A stretch of DNA of 13,054 nucleotides from an uncultured Candidatus Saccharibacteria bacterium (lineage in GTDB: Bacteria; Patescibacteriota; Saccharimonadia; Saccharimonadales; Saccharimonadaceae): NCBI GenBank assembly GCA_937976315.1, contig CALJRR010000002.1, forward strand, positions 1-13,054, read 5' to 3'. The position numbers and the translations under genes are program-made. Position 1 is the stretch's first letter, and every line of letters begins with the position of its first letter. The notes below the pieces were generated by a model. That model was not told the origin of the DNA. It did not search any database and saw only the letters and a program-made list of their open reading frames with translations. Below, piece by piece: positions 1 through 7,001 of the stretch.

Positions 1-47
1 CTTATGTAATTAAAAACAATATATATTATATTAGAGTAAAAATCATT

Positions 48-56
48 TGTTATAAT
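48..56 (+). promoter_or_regulatory. Extended -10 promoter element of the DHH gene
   Basis: TGT-TATAAT (TG at 48-49, TATAAT at 51-56) is a perfect extended -10 box. It ends 7 bases before the ATG at 64, so transcription should start at or one base before the start codon and the mRNA is probably leaderless. No convincing -35 hexamer is visible, as is common with extended -10 promoters. No Shine-Dalgarno sequence lies upstream. Confidence 0.7.
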
Positions 57-63
57 AAATAAT

Positions 64-1050
64 ATGCTAGATACAGCTAAACAATTCATTCAATCCGCAA
101 ACAATATAGTTATTATTCAAGCCGAAAATCCCGATGGCGACAGCCTGGGTTCAAGCTTGGCGCTAGAAGAAGTCTTAAGCGACCTAGGGAAGACTGTTAC
201 TTTATATTGTCCAGTAGATATACCGAAATATCTTCATTATATTCGCGGTTGGGATCGAGTGCAGAACGACTTTCCGTTTCAAGCTGACGCCGCGATAATT
301 GTTGATACGAGCGCGGATGTCCTTCTTAGCAAGGTATTAGAAACTCCTGGAGCGCGACATTTTCTGGAAACGCACCCGACTCTGGTTATTGACCATCACA
401 CAGCCGAATCGACGCTCAGCTTTGATCATATTATGTTATCAGAAACCGTCGTGGCGACCGGGGAATTGCTATATAAACTGTTCAAGCATTCCGACTGGAA
501 GATAAATCCTCAGGCGGCCGAAGATTTATTGATAGCTATTATGAGCGATAGCCTGGGGCTTACTACGCAGAACACTACGGCTCAGACTTTCCATACGGCA
601 GGGGAACTTACAGAGCTGGGCGCTTCCAACGCGGAAATTGAAGAGCGACGACGCGAATTTATGAAAAAATCGCCAGAAATTTTGGCATACAAGGGAAAAT
701 TGATCGAGCGAATCGAATATTTATTAGACGGACAATTGGCGTTGGTACATGTGCCATTTGAGGAAATCCAAGCCTATAGCGATGCCTACAACCCCGGAGC
801 GTTGATTGGCGACGAACTGAGACTGGTTGAAGGCGTGGCGCTTAGTTGTGTTGTTAAAACTTACCCTGACGGCAAATTAACTGCGCGCCTACGAGGTAAT
901 TTACCAATCGCCGACACCGTAGCTGGATATTTTGGCGGCGGCGGCCATCCGTACGCGGCAGGATTCCGCGTGTATGACAATTACGACGAAATAGTAAGAG
1001 AATTAGTTACAGCAACAGATCAAGCTTTGCAAGAAGTAGGGCAGGGTTAA
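64..1050 (+). CDS. DHH/DHHA1-family phosphoesterase, NrnA-like (oligoribonuclease / pAp phosphatase type)
   Basis: A 328-residue soluble protein of the DHH superfamily with the two-lobed layout of NrnA. The DHH catalytic domain comes first: N-P-D-G-D-S at residues 22-27 (metal-binding motif I; the more usual H is replaced by N22), V-D-T around D81 (motif II) and D-H-H at 110-112 (motif III). A DHHA1 domain follows, with the substrate-binding G-G-G-G-H at 291-295 near the C-terminus. Proteins of this family use Mn ions to degrade 2-5 nt RNA (nanoRNA) and often dephosphorylate 3'-phosphoadenosine 5'-phosphate, or cleave cyclic dinucleotides. Length fits NrnA (about 310-340 residues). The single-domain architecture, with no PAS or transmembrane part, argues against GdpP. 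The ATG follows the -10 box with no SD, so translation is probably leaderless. The family call is secure; the exact substrate is inferred. Confidence 0.9.
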   Translation: MLDTAKQFIQSANNIVIIQAENPDGDSLGSSLALEEVLSDLGKTVTLYCPVDIPKYLHYIRGWDRVQNDFPFQADAAIIVDTSADVLLSKVLETPGARHFLETHPTLVIDHHTAESTLSFDHIMLSETVVATGELLYKLFKHSDWKINPQAAEDLLIAIMSDSLGLTTQNTTAQTFHTAGELTELGASNAEIEERRREFMKKSPEILAYKGKLIERIEYLLDGQLALVHVPFEEIQAYSDAYNPGALIGDELRLVEGVALSCVVKTYPDGKLTARLRGNLPIADTVAGYFGGGGHPYAAGFRVYDNYDEIVRELVTATDQALQEVGQG

Positions 1051-1139
1051 AAGTTATTGTAACATTGTTGGTATATATCAGTCTTTACGTCTGTAACAGA
1101 GTTGAGAAAAATATTATATCACATTTTTGACAAAACCCA
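1051..1139. other. Spacer after the DHH gene, no clear terminator
   Basis: An AT-rich spacer. I see only very short inverted repeats (such as GTTA-TTG-TAAC just after the stop codon) and no GC-rich stem followed by a T-run, so I cannot name a terminator for the DHH gene. A second -35-like TTGACA lies at 1127-1132, with TTATAT at 1151-1156 after 18 bases. It could be a weaker tandem promoter for the next unit. Confidence 0.4.
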
Positions 1140-1168
1140 TTGACATTTTATTATATTAGTGATAGTAT
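1140..1168 (+). promoter_or_regulatory. Strong sigma70-type promoter (TTGACA-17-TAGTAT)
   Basis: A perfect -35 hexamer TTGACA (1140-1145) is separated by exactly 17 bases from the -10 hexamer TAGTAT (1163-1168, one mismatch to consensus). Predicted transcription start is near 1175. It is the only promoter in the window with a full -35 element. It drives a long leader of about 230 nt before the ATG at 1408. Confidence 0.75.
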
Positions 1169-1174
1169 GAGTAT

Positions 1175-1407
1175 TAGCTTTTGTTGATGAGTTGAGATTT
1201 ACTCCTTATCCGAAAGCGCACCTTGACAAGCAGATGTAAGAAGATTAAGACGAAACTTAAGCATGAAGCGAGGTTTTAGTTGTTGAGAGAATATGTAATT
1301 GACAATTGAAATATCGTTTCATGCTTGATCATATGCACGCATGATTATTTGCCAAAAAGCAAAGATGGCGAACCGTTCGCCGCGAGAAAGAGAAAGGAGA
1401 GCCAGAA
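1175..1407 (+). promoter_or_regulatory. Structured 5' leader of the 235-residue protein gene (candidate cis-regulatory RNA)
   Basis: About 230 gene-free nt lie between the predicted transcription start and the ATG. A long rod hairpin spans 1257-1328: the lower stem pairs 1257-1271 with 1314-1328 (two G-U pairs), and after a small internal loop the upper stem pairs about 1274-1286 with 1299-1311 with several G-U pairs. A compact hairpin GGCGAA-CCG-TTCGCC lies at 1367-1381, ending 12 bases before the Shine-Dalgarno site. CTCCTT at 1202-1207 is complementary to the SD core AAGGAG at 1394-1399, so the SD could be masked. I recognise no known riboswitch, and conserved cores of RNase P, SRP or tmRNA are absent. 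The stems are read directly; a regulatory role is inference. Confidence 0.5.
1393..1399 (+). promoter_or_regulatory. Strong Shine-Dalgarno site
   Basis: AAAGGAG ends 8 bases before the ATG at 1408 and fixes that start. It is among the strongest SD sites in the window, in contrast to the leaderless neighbours. Confidence 0.8.
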
Positions 1408-2115
1408 ATGGCCTCTATCGCAAACAACGCCAAGCGTCCTGTTGTCTTGTACACCGTACCAGCACAGCGAAAGGTCGCCTTCCACATGGGTGGATTTTCC
1501 TTCTACTCCGGCGAAGACAAGAGCGTTAACGTCATGTTCCCGAGCAACAGGGAGTACCGGCCAGACTTGAAGATCAGCTCTCCTGACGCTAAGGGATGGA
1601 AGCACTTCTACGGCTACGAGTTGTCCGACGACTACGGTGTCACCGTAGATTTCATTTTCGGCAACAAGCAGGGCGATCCTGGACTACTGCCAGTGTTCGA
1701 CGGCAAAGGAAACATTTGCGGATACAACTTCCGTTACGGTTCCCTAGGTCACGTACAACTAAAGTACGGCGATTTCTTTACCATCACTCACACTGTAAAC
1801 GGCACCATTATCGCCACAACTGACGAATCATGTTTTTTCCTCATGGTGGACGGTGGCGTAGACAACTTCTACGTGTTCCGAAAAGGCGCCAGCCTGACCG
1901 TAGGTAACGTACTTTACCTCCGCGAATTCGGGTGTCGCATCCCTGGAAAGGAAGACGTGTACTTCCGCAAAGTAGAATCTTACCCTCACCGTGGGGAAAT
2001 TCGAATGCAGAAGTTCGTTGGCGACGAGTACGCAGGATCCGTATTAGTAAAGGGTAGCAGCAACAGCCTATTACTACCCGAGGTAGTTCCTGGGAAGCAT
2101 TGTCTATTACCTTAG
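1408..2115 (+). CDS. Unrecognised 235-residue, beta-rich protein with highly biased codons
   Basis: I do not recognise this family. The protein is rich in Gly, Phe, Tyr and Val. It has many short alternating hydrophobic stretches (for example around residues 113-135 and 150-170), which suggests an all-beta fold. There is no signal peptide, membrane segment or obvious catalytic motif. Start is set by AAAGGAG 8 bases upstream. Codon use stands out: Tyr is TAC in 14 of 14, Asn AAC in 11 of 11, Phe TTC in 15 of 18 and Lys AAG in 12 of 15. The histidine kinase in this window uses TAT for all 4 Tyr codons. C-ending codons for these residues usually mark very highly expressed genes; recent transfer is the alternative. 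The gene is monocistronic, with its own strong promoter, structured leader, structured 3' region and terminator. An abundant structural or binding protein is a reasonable guess, but only a guess. That it is a real gene is well supported. Confidence 0.8.
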   Translation: MASIANNAKRPVVLYTVPAQRKVAFHMGGFSFYSGEDKSVNVMFPSNREYRPDLKISSPDAKGWKHFYGYELSDDYGVTVDFIFGNKQGDPGLLPVFDGKGNICGYNFRYGSLGHVQLKYGDFFTITHTVNGTIIATTDESCFFLMVDGGVDNFYVFRKGASLTVGNVLYLREFGCRIPGKEDVYFRKVESYPHRGEIRMQKFVGDEYAGSVLVKGSSNSLLLPEVVPGKHCLLP

Positions 2116-2139
2116 TCCTCACTATGAGGTAACTCTAGC

Positions 2140-2181
2140 CTCCTGATTTCTTTCTGCTTTATAGCAGTAAGTTATCAGGAG
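2140..2181 (+). other. Two-tier RNA hairpin in the 3' region
   Basis: CTCCTGAT (2140-2147) pairs perfectly with ATCAGGAG (2174-2181). Inside it, CTGCT (2154-2158) pairs with AGCAG (2163-2167) around a 4-base loop. There is no T-run, so it is not a terminator. It lies just after the stop codon of the 235-residue protein gene and probably belongs to its mRNA. Confidence 0.55.
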
Positions 2182-2190
2182 CAGTCGAAT

Positions 2191-2274
2191 AGTGACGAGC
2201 AGAAGATGATTCCAAAAAATAAGGCGTCATTCTTCTGACGCGTCTTAGTGTGTATCTGCTTCTGCTTGTCAACT
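2191..2274 (+). other. Long nested RNA hairpin in the 3' region
   Basis: GACGAGCAGAAG (2194-2205) pairs with CTTCTGCTTGTC (2259-2270) over 12 bases with one G-U pair. The helix can extend outward to 2191/2274 with one bulge. It encloses a second hairpin, GCGTCA (2224-2229) with TGACGC (2236-2241) around a TTCTTC loop. Together with the hairpin at 2140-2181 and the terminator at 2293-2315, this makes nearly the whole 2116-2315 region structured RNA. It may be a stabilised 3' UTR or a 3'-derived small RNA. Confidence 0.55.
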
Positions 2275-2292
2275 GTTCATTGGAAATTATTA

Positions 2293-2315
2293 AGTCCCAA
2301 CTGGGGCTGTTTTTT
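2293..2315 (+). terminator. Rho-independent terminator
   Basis: AGTCCC (2293-2298), loop AACT, GGGGCT (2303-2308) with one G-U pair, then G and six T (2310-2315). It closes the transcription unit of the 235-residue protein and separates it from cysS. Confidence 0.85.
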
Positions 2316-2347
2316 ATGTCAATTTTGAAAAACTGACCAGAGTAACG

Positions 2348-2353
2348 TACAAT
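2348..2353 (+). promoter_or_regulatory. -10 box of cysS
   Basis: TACAAT (one mismatch to TATAAT) ends 7 bases before the ATG at 2361. The predicted transcription start therefore falls on or next to the start codon. No SD is present, so a leaderless mRNA is likely. Confidence 0.55.
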
Positions 2354-2360
2354 AGAACTA

Positions 2361-3794
2361 ATGATAAAACTCTATAACACGCTCACTAGACGAAAAGATG
2401 AACTAAAACCACTTGACGGAGAAACGGTCAAGTTTTACACCTGTGGACTAACAGTTTATTCGCAACCGCACATCGGCAACTGGGTTGGCTATATTTACTG
2501 GGATGTGTTGGTGCGGTTGCTACGCTGGCAAGATATTCCCGTTATTCGAACGCAAAACCTCACCGACGTCGGTCATTTGACCAGTGATGACGATAACGGC
2601 GAGGACAAAATGGAAAAAGGTGCGCGCCGTGAGGGGAAGACTGCCTGGGATGTGGCGGAAAGATATATTTCCATAGCCAATCACGAGGCTTACGACGTGC
2701 TGAAATTGATAAAACCAGATTATTTGGTGCGGGCGACGGATTATATTCAGCAGCAGATTGACTTCGCAAAAGGACTGGACGAAAAAGGATTTTTATATAA
2801 AATCGACGGCGACGGCATGTATTTTGATACGTCGCTTTTGAAGGATTACGGGAAATTAGCGCGACTGGACGTGGCGGGTCTGGAAGCTGGCGCCAGAGTA
2901 AGTATTGAAGGAAAGCGCAATATTACTGACTTCGCCGTATGGAAGTTTTCGCCAAAAGACGCCAAGCGCGATATGGAGTGGGATAGTCCGTGGGGAGTCG
3001 GTTTTCCTGGCTGGCATCTGGAATGTTCGACAATTGCTCGTGAAACACTTGGGGATTCTATTGATATTCACGCTGGCGGGATTGATCATATTCCAGTTCA
3101 TCACACGAATGAAATTGCTCAGAGCGAAAGTCTGACTGGAAAACAATTTTCTCAAATTTGGCTACATAATAATCACATAAAAGTTGACGGCCGAAAGATG
3201 AGTAAATCACTGGGTAATATTATTACGCTGGAAGATATTATTTCGCGAGGGTTTAGTCCGATGGCGTTTAAGCTGGCGATTCTCAGCAAGCATTATCAGA
3301 CGGAGGGCAATTTTACCTGGGAAATTCTGGAAGCAGCGCAGGCGCGACTGAATCATTGGCGGGATTACGCGGCTCTGAGGCATCAAACTCATGACACATT
3401 GGAAGATGACGATGATAAGGACGAGCAGGACGATTCGGTTTCATTATTAGCGGGACGTCAGGCGTTGGTCGAGAAATTGAACGATGATCTGGATACTCCA
3501 GGCGCACTGGCGTTGATTGATGAAGTATTTTCAAAGTTGGACCATACGCCACTTGATAAAATTCATCGGCAGAGTTTGGTGCAGTTTATTGATGAGATTG
3601 ACGAGATTTTAGGGCTGGATTTGGCTGAGTCTACGCCTGATATTACTGACGATTTGAAGAGGTTGATTATCCAGCGACGTCAAGCACGCGCAGAGAAAAA
3701 TTGGGAAGAATCCGACAGAATTCGCGATGAACTTCTTCAGGCTGGCGTTGCCGTTCGTGATACGCCAAGCGGCAGCATTTGGACATGGAAATAG
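2361..3794 (+). CDS. cysS: Cysteinyl-tRNA synthetase
   Basis: A class I aminoacyl-tRNA synthetase that charges tRNA-Cys with cysteine using ATP. At 477 residues it is the usual bacterial length. Visible hallmarks are C28 in F-Y-T-C-G (zinc ligand), H-I-G-N at 37-40 (HIGH motif), C222 in H-L-E-C, H247 and E251 in V-H-H-T-N-E (remaining zinc ligands by comparison with the E. coli enzyme), and K-M-S-K-S at 279-283. The C-terminal DALR-like helical region and anticodon-binding part follow. An odd acidic stretch lies at about 348-358 (E, seven D, K, E, Q), probably a solvent-exposed loop. The gene has its own -10 box and its own terminator, and the TAG stop codon lies inside the terminator stem. 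Identification is certain. Confidence 0.97.
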   Translation: MIKLYNTLTRRKDELKPLDGETVKFYTCGLTVYSQPHIGNWVGYIYWDVLVRLLRWQDIPVIRTQNLTDVGHLTSDDDNGEDKMEKGARREGKTAWDVAERYISIANHEAYDVLKLIKPDYLVRATDYIQQQIDFAKGLDEKGFLYKIDGDGMYFDTSLLKDYGKLARLDVAGLEAGARVSIEGKRNITDFAVWKFSPKDAKRDMEWDSPWGVGFPGWHLECSTIARETLGDSIDIHAGGIDHIPVHHTNEIAQSESLTGKQFSQIWLHNNHIKVDGRKMSKSLGNIITLEDIISRGFSPMAFKLAILSKHYQTEGNFTWEILEAAQARLNHWRDYAALRHQTHDTLEDDDDKDEQDDSVSLLAGRQALVEKLNDDLDTPGALALIDEVFSKLDHTPLDKIHRQSLVQFIDEIDEILGLDLAESTPDITDDLKRLIIQRRQARAEKNWEESDRIRDELLQAGVAVRDTPSGSIWTWK

Positions 3795-3822
3795 CCCGCT
3801 AGACTCAACGGGCTATATTTTT
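3791..3822 (+). terminator. Terminator of cysS, possibly bidirectional
   Basis: ATAGCCCG (3791-3798) pairs with CGGGCTAT (3809-3816) over 8 bases around a 10-base loop, followed by a short T-run (3818-3822). The stop codon of cysS (3792-3794) is part of the left arm. The convergent minus-strand gene ends at 3834, so the same stem may also serve it, with a weaker T-run on that side. Confidence 0.75.
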
Positions 3823-3833
3823 CTCTGCGTTAA

Positions 3834-4967
3834 TTACTCTTCGTTTTTCAATTTCTTAACTAATTTATTAAGCGGTTTTTCGCTTTCAACGCGCTTAGAC
3901 TTGGCTTGCTCCAAGTAATTGTCCAGCAAAACCTTCACGACGCCAGCGGCTGGAATAGCAACCAAACCACCCAATAGACCACCAACATACAAACCAATTG
4001 TCACCGCAACCAAGACAGTCAGAGCCGACAGCTCAACTTTCTTTGATTGGATGGACGGGGAAACAAAGTTATTCTCAATCTGCTGGTAAATCACGAAATA
4101 AATCGCATAAATAACACCCGCTGTCATATTATTAAAGAATAATAGTAACGATATCAACGCGCCAGCAATCGTTGCGCCAAACATCGGAATTAGCGTCAAC
4201 ACAAACGTCGCCATAACGGTGAGCATTGCCAAATTGGAATTTATAACAGGGAATGTCAAGCTCAGCACAAACACCACGAAACCTGATAATATCGCATCGA
4301 TTCCAGAAACCGTCAATTGTCCAGAAACGTAACCTGTGACCACGTTATACATTCGGCCAACCAATTTCTTATGGCGCTCCATTTTTTCCTCGTCGTTGTA
4401 TAATCCCCACAAACGCTTCACCCAAGTTGGACCCTCGAGGAGCATTAAGAACGACAATACCAATACCAAGAATAGCGATCCTAAGAATGATGCCAAAGAG
4501 CCAACACTGGATAATAAATTCGTGCCGACGCTCGTGGCCCAAGACGAAGATTGCTGCTTAATGTTTTCCATCATCGAATCGACCTGCGGGCGTAAATTAT
4601 TCTTATCAATAAAATCATTGACGCCACGCCACTGTGAACTGGCTTGGTCAATTATATTCGGAATGCTCTCGACAAATTTGGCAGACTGTTGGACAATTGG
4701 TGGAATAACAAACCAGATCACACAACCCAAAAGCAAAACCAGCGTCGTGTACGCCAGCGCCGTGCCGCCTAATCGGCTTTTTCCAGGCAATTTTTTAGCA
4801 ATTGCTGCAACTGGACGATTCAGCGCCAACGCCAAAAACAGAGAAATTCCCAATAAAACCAGCGCATCCTTTGCGGAATAAATTGCCAAACCAGCCAGAC
4901 CAAAGCCCATCACGACCAGCCAAAATCGTACAAATGTTTTCGTGTCTATCTCTATACGTACTTTCAT
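3834..4967 (-). CDS. AI-2E transporter family (PerM/TqsA-like) membrane protein
   Basis: A 377-residue polytopic membrane protein of the AI-2E exporter/PerM family. Hydrophobic segments lie at about 13-31, 34-50 and 67-90. A soluble helical stretch follows (about 92-150), then a membrane segment at 155-178 and a C-terminal bundle from about 210 to 345. The family signatures I-P-M-F-G (260-264) and Q-Q-I-E-N-N-F-V-S-P (295-304) are present. Members have been linked to export of autoinducer-2 (TqsA), Na+(Li+)/H+ exchange or other solutes, so the substrate cannot be read from sequence. It is the last gene of a minus-strand operon. Its ATG begins only 2 bases after the TAA of the ABC permease, which points to translational coupling. 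Confidence 0.88.
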   Translation of the reverse strand: MKVRIEIDTKTFVRFWLVVMGFGLAGLAIYSAKDALVLLGISLFLALALNRPVAAIAKKLPGKSRLGGTALAYTTLVLLLGCVIWFVIPPIVQQSAKFVESIPNIIDQASSQWRGVNDFIDKNNLRPQVDSMMENIKQQSSSWATSVGTNLLSSVGSLASFLGSLFLVLVLSFLMLLEGPTWVKRLWGLYNDEEKMERHKKLVGRMYNVVTGYVSGQLTVSGIDAILSGFVVFVLSLTFPVINSNLAMLTVMATFVLTLIPMFGATIAGALISLLLFFNNMTAGVIYAIYFVIYQQIENNFVSPSIQSKKVELSALTVLVAVTIGLYVGGLLGGLVAIPAAGVVKVLLDNYLEQAKSKRVESEKPLNKLVKKLKNEE

Positions 4968-4969
4968 AA

Positions 4970-6202
4970 TTAAACTTTACCAGCTTTTCGGCGTGTTCGC
5001 AACGCCGACAGAGATAATTTACTATCATAAGACATTGCGCCGTAGCGGAAAACGCGCACCGATAGCCACATAACAAACACCGCTGTAGCGACCAAAATTG
5101 CCGTACCGAGCAAAGCTTCCCAAATCGGCAAATTGCCTATTGCGTTTCGTAACAACAATGGAATCGGCGCGGTGAATGGAAATAGTGACAAGAACTTAAC
5201 GAAGAAATAATCAGGGAAGGAAACGAACGCCGTGATTCCGTAAAATGGACCAATGAATAGCATAATTACAATTCCAAACCACTGGCTGGCTTCTTTGGCG
5301 GTCGGCATCATCGCGCCCAAAGTCACCAACATTCCCGTAAATAAAGTGAAGCTGGCTGAGAAAATTATGATCGCCAGACCAATTCTCACAGGATCAAATA
5401 CGAGCGTACTCAAGTCTAGGTTAGGCAATTGCAACTTTGAGCCAAACGCCAAATAGCCCGCCAAAACTGGCAAAACAATTACCAAAATCTGAATCAAAGC
5501 CAACACCATCAAAGACAGAATTTTACCCGTAATCAAAGTGTCGGTTTTAACGGTCGTAAGCAGCATTTCCACCGTGCGATTTTCTTTTTCCTCGGTGGTG
5601 CTAATGAGCATTTGATTGCCAAAAATACTGATGAGAATGAACAAAATAGCCAAAAACATTCCCGGCACAATCATCTCATTAATGCCGCCGTGCTCTTTTC
5701 CGTCCAGATATGTGGTTGACGACAATTGGACTTTGTCGCGTAGAATTGCAACTTGTGCTGGATTAACATCGCTTGCTACTGATTGACTCAATAAGCTCTG
5801 TGCCACCGCGCTGTATTTTCCGTTTTGGAATAGCCCAACATCTTTACCGTAAACTTCAACCTTTTGCTTGCTCAAATCTTTTGGAAAATAAACATACGCA
5901 TCAACCTTATTATTTTTTACGTCGTCAATTCCAGATTCTTTCGATTTGGCGGTTTTGGCTTTAATTGCCACCAGTAATTCTGGCTTTACCAACTTCGAAT
6001 CGTCCGTAACTTCCAATGAAAATTCTTGCTTTTCCAAATTTTTTGACGCTTCAATAGTCGTGCTTTGCGACCAAAACATAATGCCATACAGCACGCCAAT
6101 CAACAAAGGGAATCCCAAGGCCGTCAACCAAAACGTCGGTTTCTTCAGTGTTCTAAGCGTTTCAAATTTGAAAACCGTCCCCAAATTATGCATTTTACTC
6201 AT
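4970..6202 (-). CDS. ABC-2 type transporter permease, NatB-like
   Basis: About 410 residues. It has one N-terminal membrane segment (about 24-45), a large external domain (about 46-178), then five or six C-terminal membrane segments. This is the layout of NatB/YhaP-type ABC-2 permeases, which export Na+ or other toxic compounds. E-E-K-E-N-R-T-V-E-M-L-L-T-T at about 204-217 is the cytoplasmic coupling-helix motif of the family that contacts the ATPase. A GTG at 6205 is in frame, but I chose the ATG at 6202 because AAGGAG ends 7 bases before it, against 4 bases for GTG. The gene overlaps the ATPase stop codon by 8 bases. With the ATPase encoded next to it, the pair forms one exporter. The substrate is inferred, not shown. 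Confidence 0.88.
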   Translation of the reverse strand: MSKMHNLGTVFKFETLRTLKKPTFWLTALGFPLLIGVLYGIMFWSQSTTIEASKNLEKQEFSLEVTDDSKLVKPELLVAIKAKTAKSKESGIDDVKNNKVDAYVYFPKDLSKQKVEVYGKDVGLFQNGKYSAVAQSLLSQSVASDVNPAQVAILRDKVQLSSTTYLDGKEHGGINEMIVPGMFLAILFILISIFGNQMLISTTEEKENRTVEMLLTTVKTDTLITGKILSLMVLALIQILVIVLPVLAGYLAFGSKLQLPNLDLSTLVFDPVRIGLAIIIFSASFTLFTGMLVTLGAMMPTAKEASQWFGIVIMLFIGPFYGITAFVSFPDYFFVKFLSLFPFTAPIPLLLRNAIGNLPIWEALLGTAILVATAVFVMWLSVRVFRYGAMSYDSKLSLSALRTRRKAGKV

Positions 6203-6944
6203 CACTCAACTCCTTCGCTTCGCCGCCGTAAACTTGTACGAAAATATCATCCATTGACGCGCCGCCAAATTGTTTTTTCACTTCTTCCAATGTCCCGTAT
6301 GCCGCTGCTTGACCGTCCTTCAATAAAATCAAGCGGTCGCACAGTCTTTCAACTTCCTCCATCTGGTGTGTAACGTAAATAATTGTCGCGCCCGCTTTTC
6401 GCTGCTCCTCAATTATATTCATCAACAATCGGCGATTCACCGGATCAAAACCTTTGGCTGGCTCGTCCATAATCAGCAGTTCTGGATCGCCCATAATTGT
6501 TACGCCGAGCTGGATTTTCTGCTGCTGTCCGCCAGATAATTTATCAAGTTGCGTGTTAGCCTTGTCGCTCAAATTGACACGCTCCAAAAACTTCAAAGAG
6601 AAATCCTTAGCTTCTTTGCGACTCAAACCTTTCAATTGACCAAAGTAAAGCATGACGTCTAAGACTTTTTCTTTTTTATACAAGCCGCGCTCCTCAGGAA
6701 GATATCCGAGGCGAATTTGGCTCTCCACCGAATATGGCTTGCCGTTTATCAATAAATCGCCCGCGGTCGGCTGGTATAGTCCAAGCAGTGCACGCAACGT
6801 CGTAGTTTTTCCCGAGCCATTACTTCCCAAAAAACCAAAAACTTCGCCACGAAAAACATCAAAACTCAGATTTTTAATAACAGTTTTATCGCCGAAACTC
6901 ATCTTAAAATGACGAATCTCAACCATTTTTTTATTATCTGGCAT
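6195..6944 (-). CDS. ABC transporter ATP-binding protein, NatA-like
   Basis: A 249-residue nucleotide-binding subunit. Walker A G-S-N-G-S-G-K-T lies at 40-47, the signature L-S-G-G-Q at 136-140, Walker B L-L-I-M-D-E-P at 156-162 with catalytic E161, and the switch histidine H193 in V-T-H. L-P-E-E-R-G-L-Y after position 81 is typical of NatA-type ATPases, with E/R in place of the usual Q-loop glutamine region. It powers the permease encoded downstream, with which it overlaps. AAGGAGG sits 3 bases before the ATG at 6944, a strong SD at slightly short spacing. The next in-frame ATG (codon 7) would be much further from the SD. It is the first gene of the three-gene minus-strand operon. Confidence 0.93.
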   Translation of the reverse strand: MPDNKKMVEIRHFKMSFGDKTVIKNLSFDVFRGEVFGFLGSNGSGKTTTLRALLGLYQPTAGDLLINGKPYSVESQIRLGYLPEERGLYKKEKVLDVMLYFGQLKGLSRKEAKDFSLKFLERVNLSDKANTQLDKLSGGQQQKIQLGVTIMGDPELLIMDEPAKGFDPVNRRLLMNIIEEQRKAGATIIYVTHQMEEVERLCDRLILLKDGQAAAYGTLEEVKKQFGGASMDDIFVQVYGGEAKELSDE

Positions 6945-6967
6945 ACGCCTCCTTTTCTTTAAATAAA

Positions 6968-6976
6968 ATTATAACA
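6968..6976 (-). promoter_or_regulatory. Extended -10 promoter of the ABC/AI-2E operon
   Basis: On the minus strand TGT-TATAAT reads from 6976 to 6968, a perfect extended -10. Predicted start is near 6961, giving a leader of about 17 nt that contains AAGGAGG. It sits in a 63-bp spacer shared with the divergent response-regulator promoter. Confidence 0.65.
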
Positions 6977-6995
6977 CTTAGCGCGAGAAAAAAGA

Positions 6996-7001
6996 TATAA
7001 T
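6996..7001 (+). promoter_or_regulatory. -10 box of the two-component operon
   Basis: A perfect TATAAT ends 6 bases before the ATG at 7008, so transcription is expected to start on the A of the start codon (leaderless). No -35 match and no SD are visible. The distance to the divergent minus-strand -10 is about 20 bp, so one bound regulator could affect both promoters. Confidence 0.65.

Noticed and set aside
1099..1288. GTTGAGA repeated at 1101, 1191 and 1282, about 90 bases apart
   Set aside because: The match is only seven bases, the copies differ in flanking sequence, and one lies upstream of the predicted transcription start. Probably chance.
1263..1344. Short upstream ORFs in the leader (such as seven-codon frames at 1263 and 1321)
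   Set aside because: None has an SD or runs of one amino acid typical of attenuator peptides. They are within chance expectation for AT-rich DNA.
1325..1605. Other-frame ORFs over the start of the 235-residue gene
   Set aside because: They overlap the SD-led, codon-biased frame and show low-complexity Arg/Ser-rich translations typical of shadow frames.
1175..2315. Region as a known housekeeping RNA (RNase P, SRP, tmRNA or 6S RNA)
   Set aside because: The conserved cores I would expect are absent, and the central part is a codon-biased protein gene.
4336..4881. 181-codon ORF antisense to the AI-2E-family gene
   Set aside because: It lies fully inside a conserved membrane protein gene on the other strand, has no recognisable domain and is a shadow frame.
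6203..6205. GTG start for the ABC permease
   Set aside because: ATG at 6202 is three bases later and has better SD spacing (7 rather than 4 bases). The difference is one residue, so this remains a close call.
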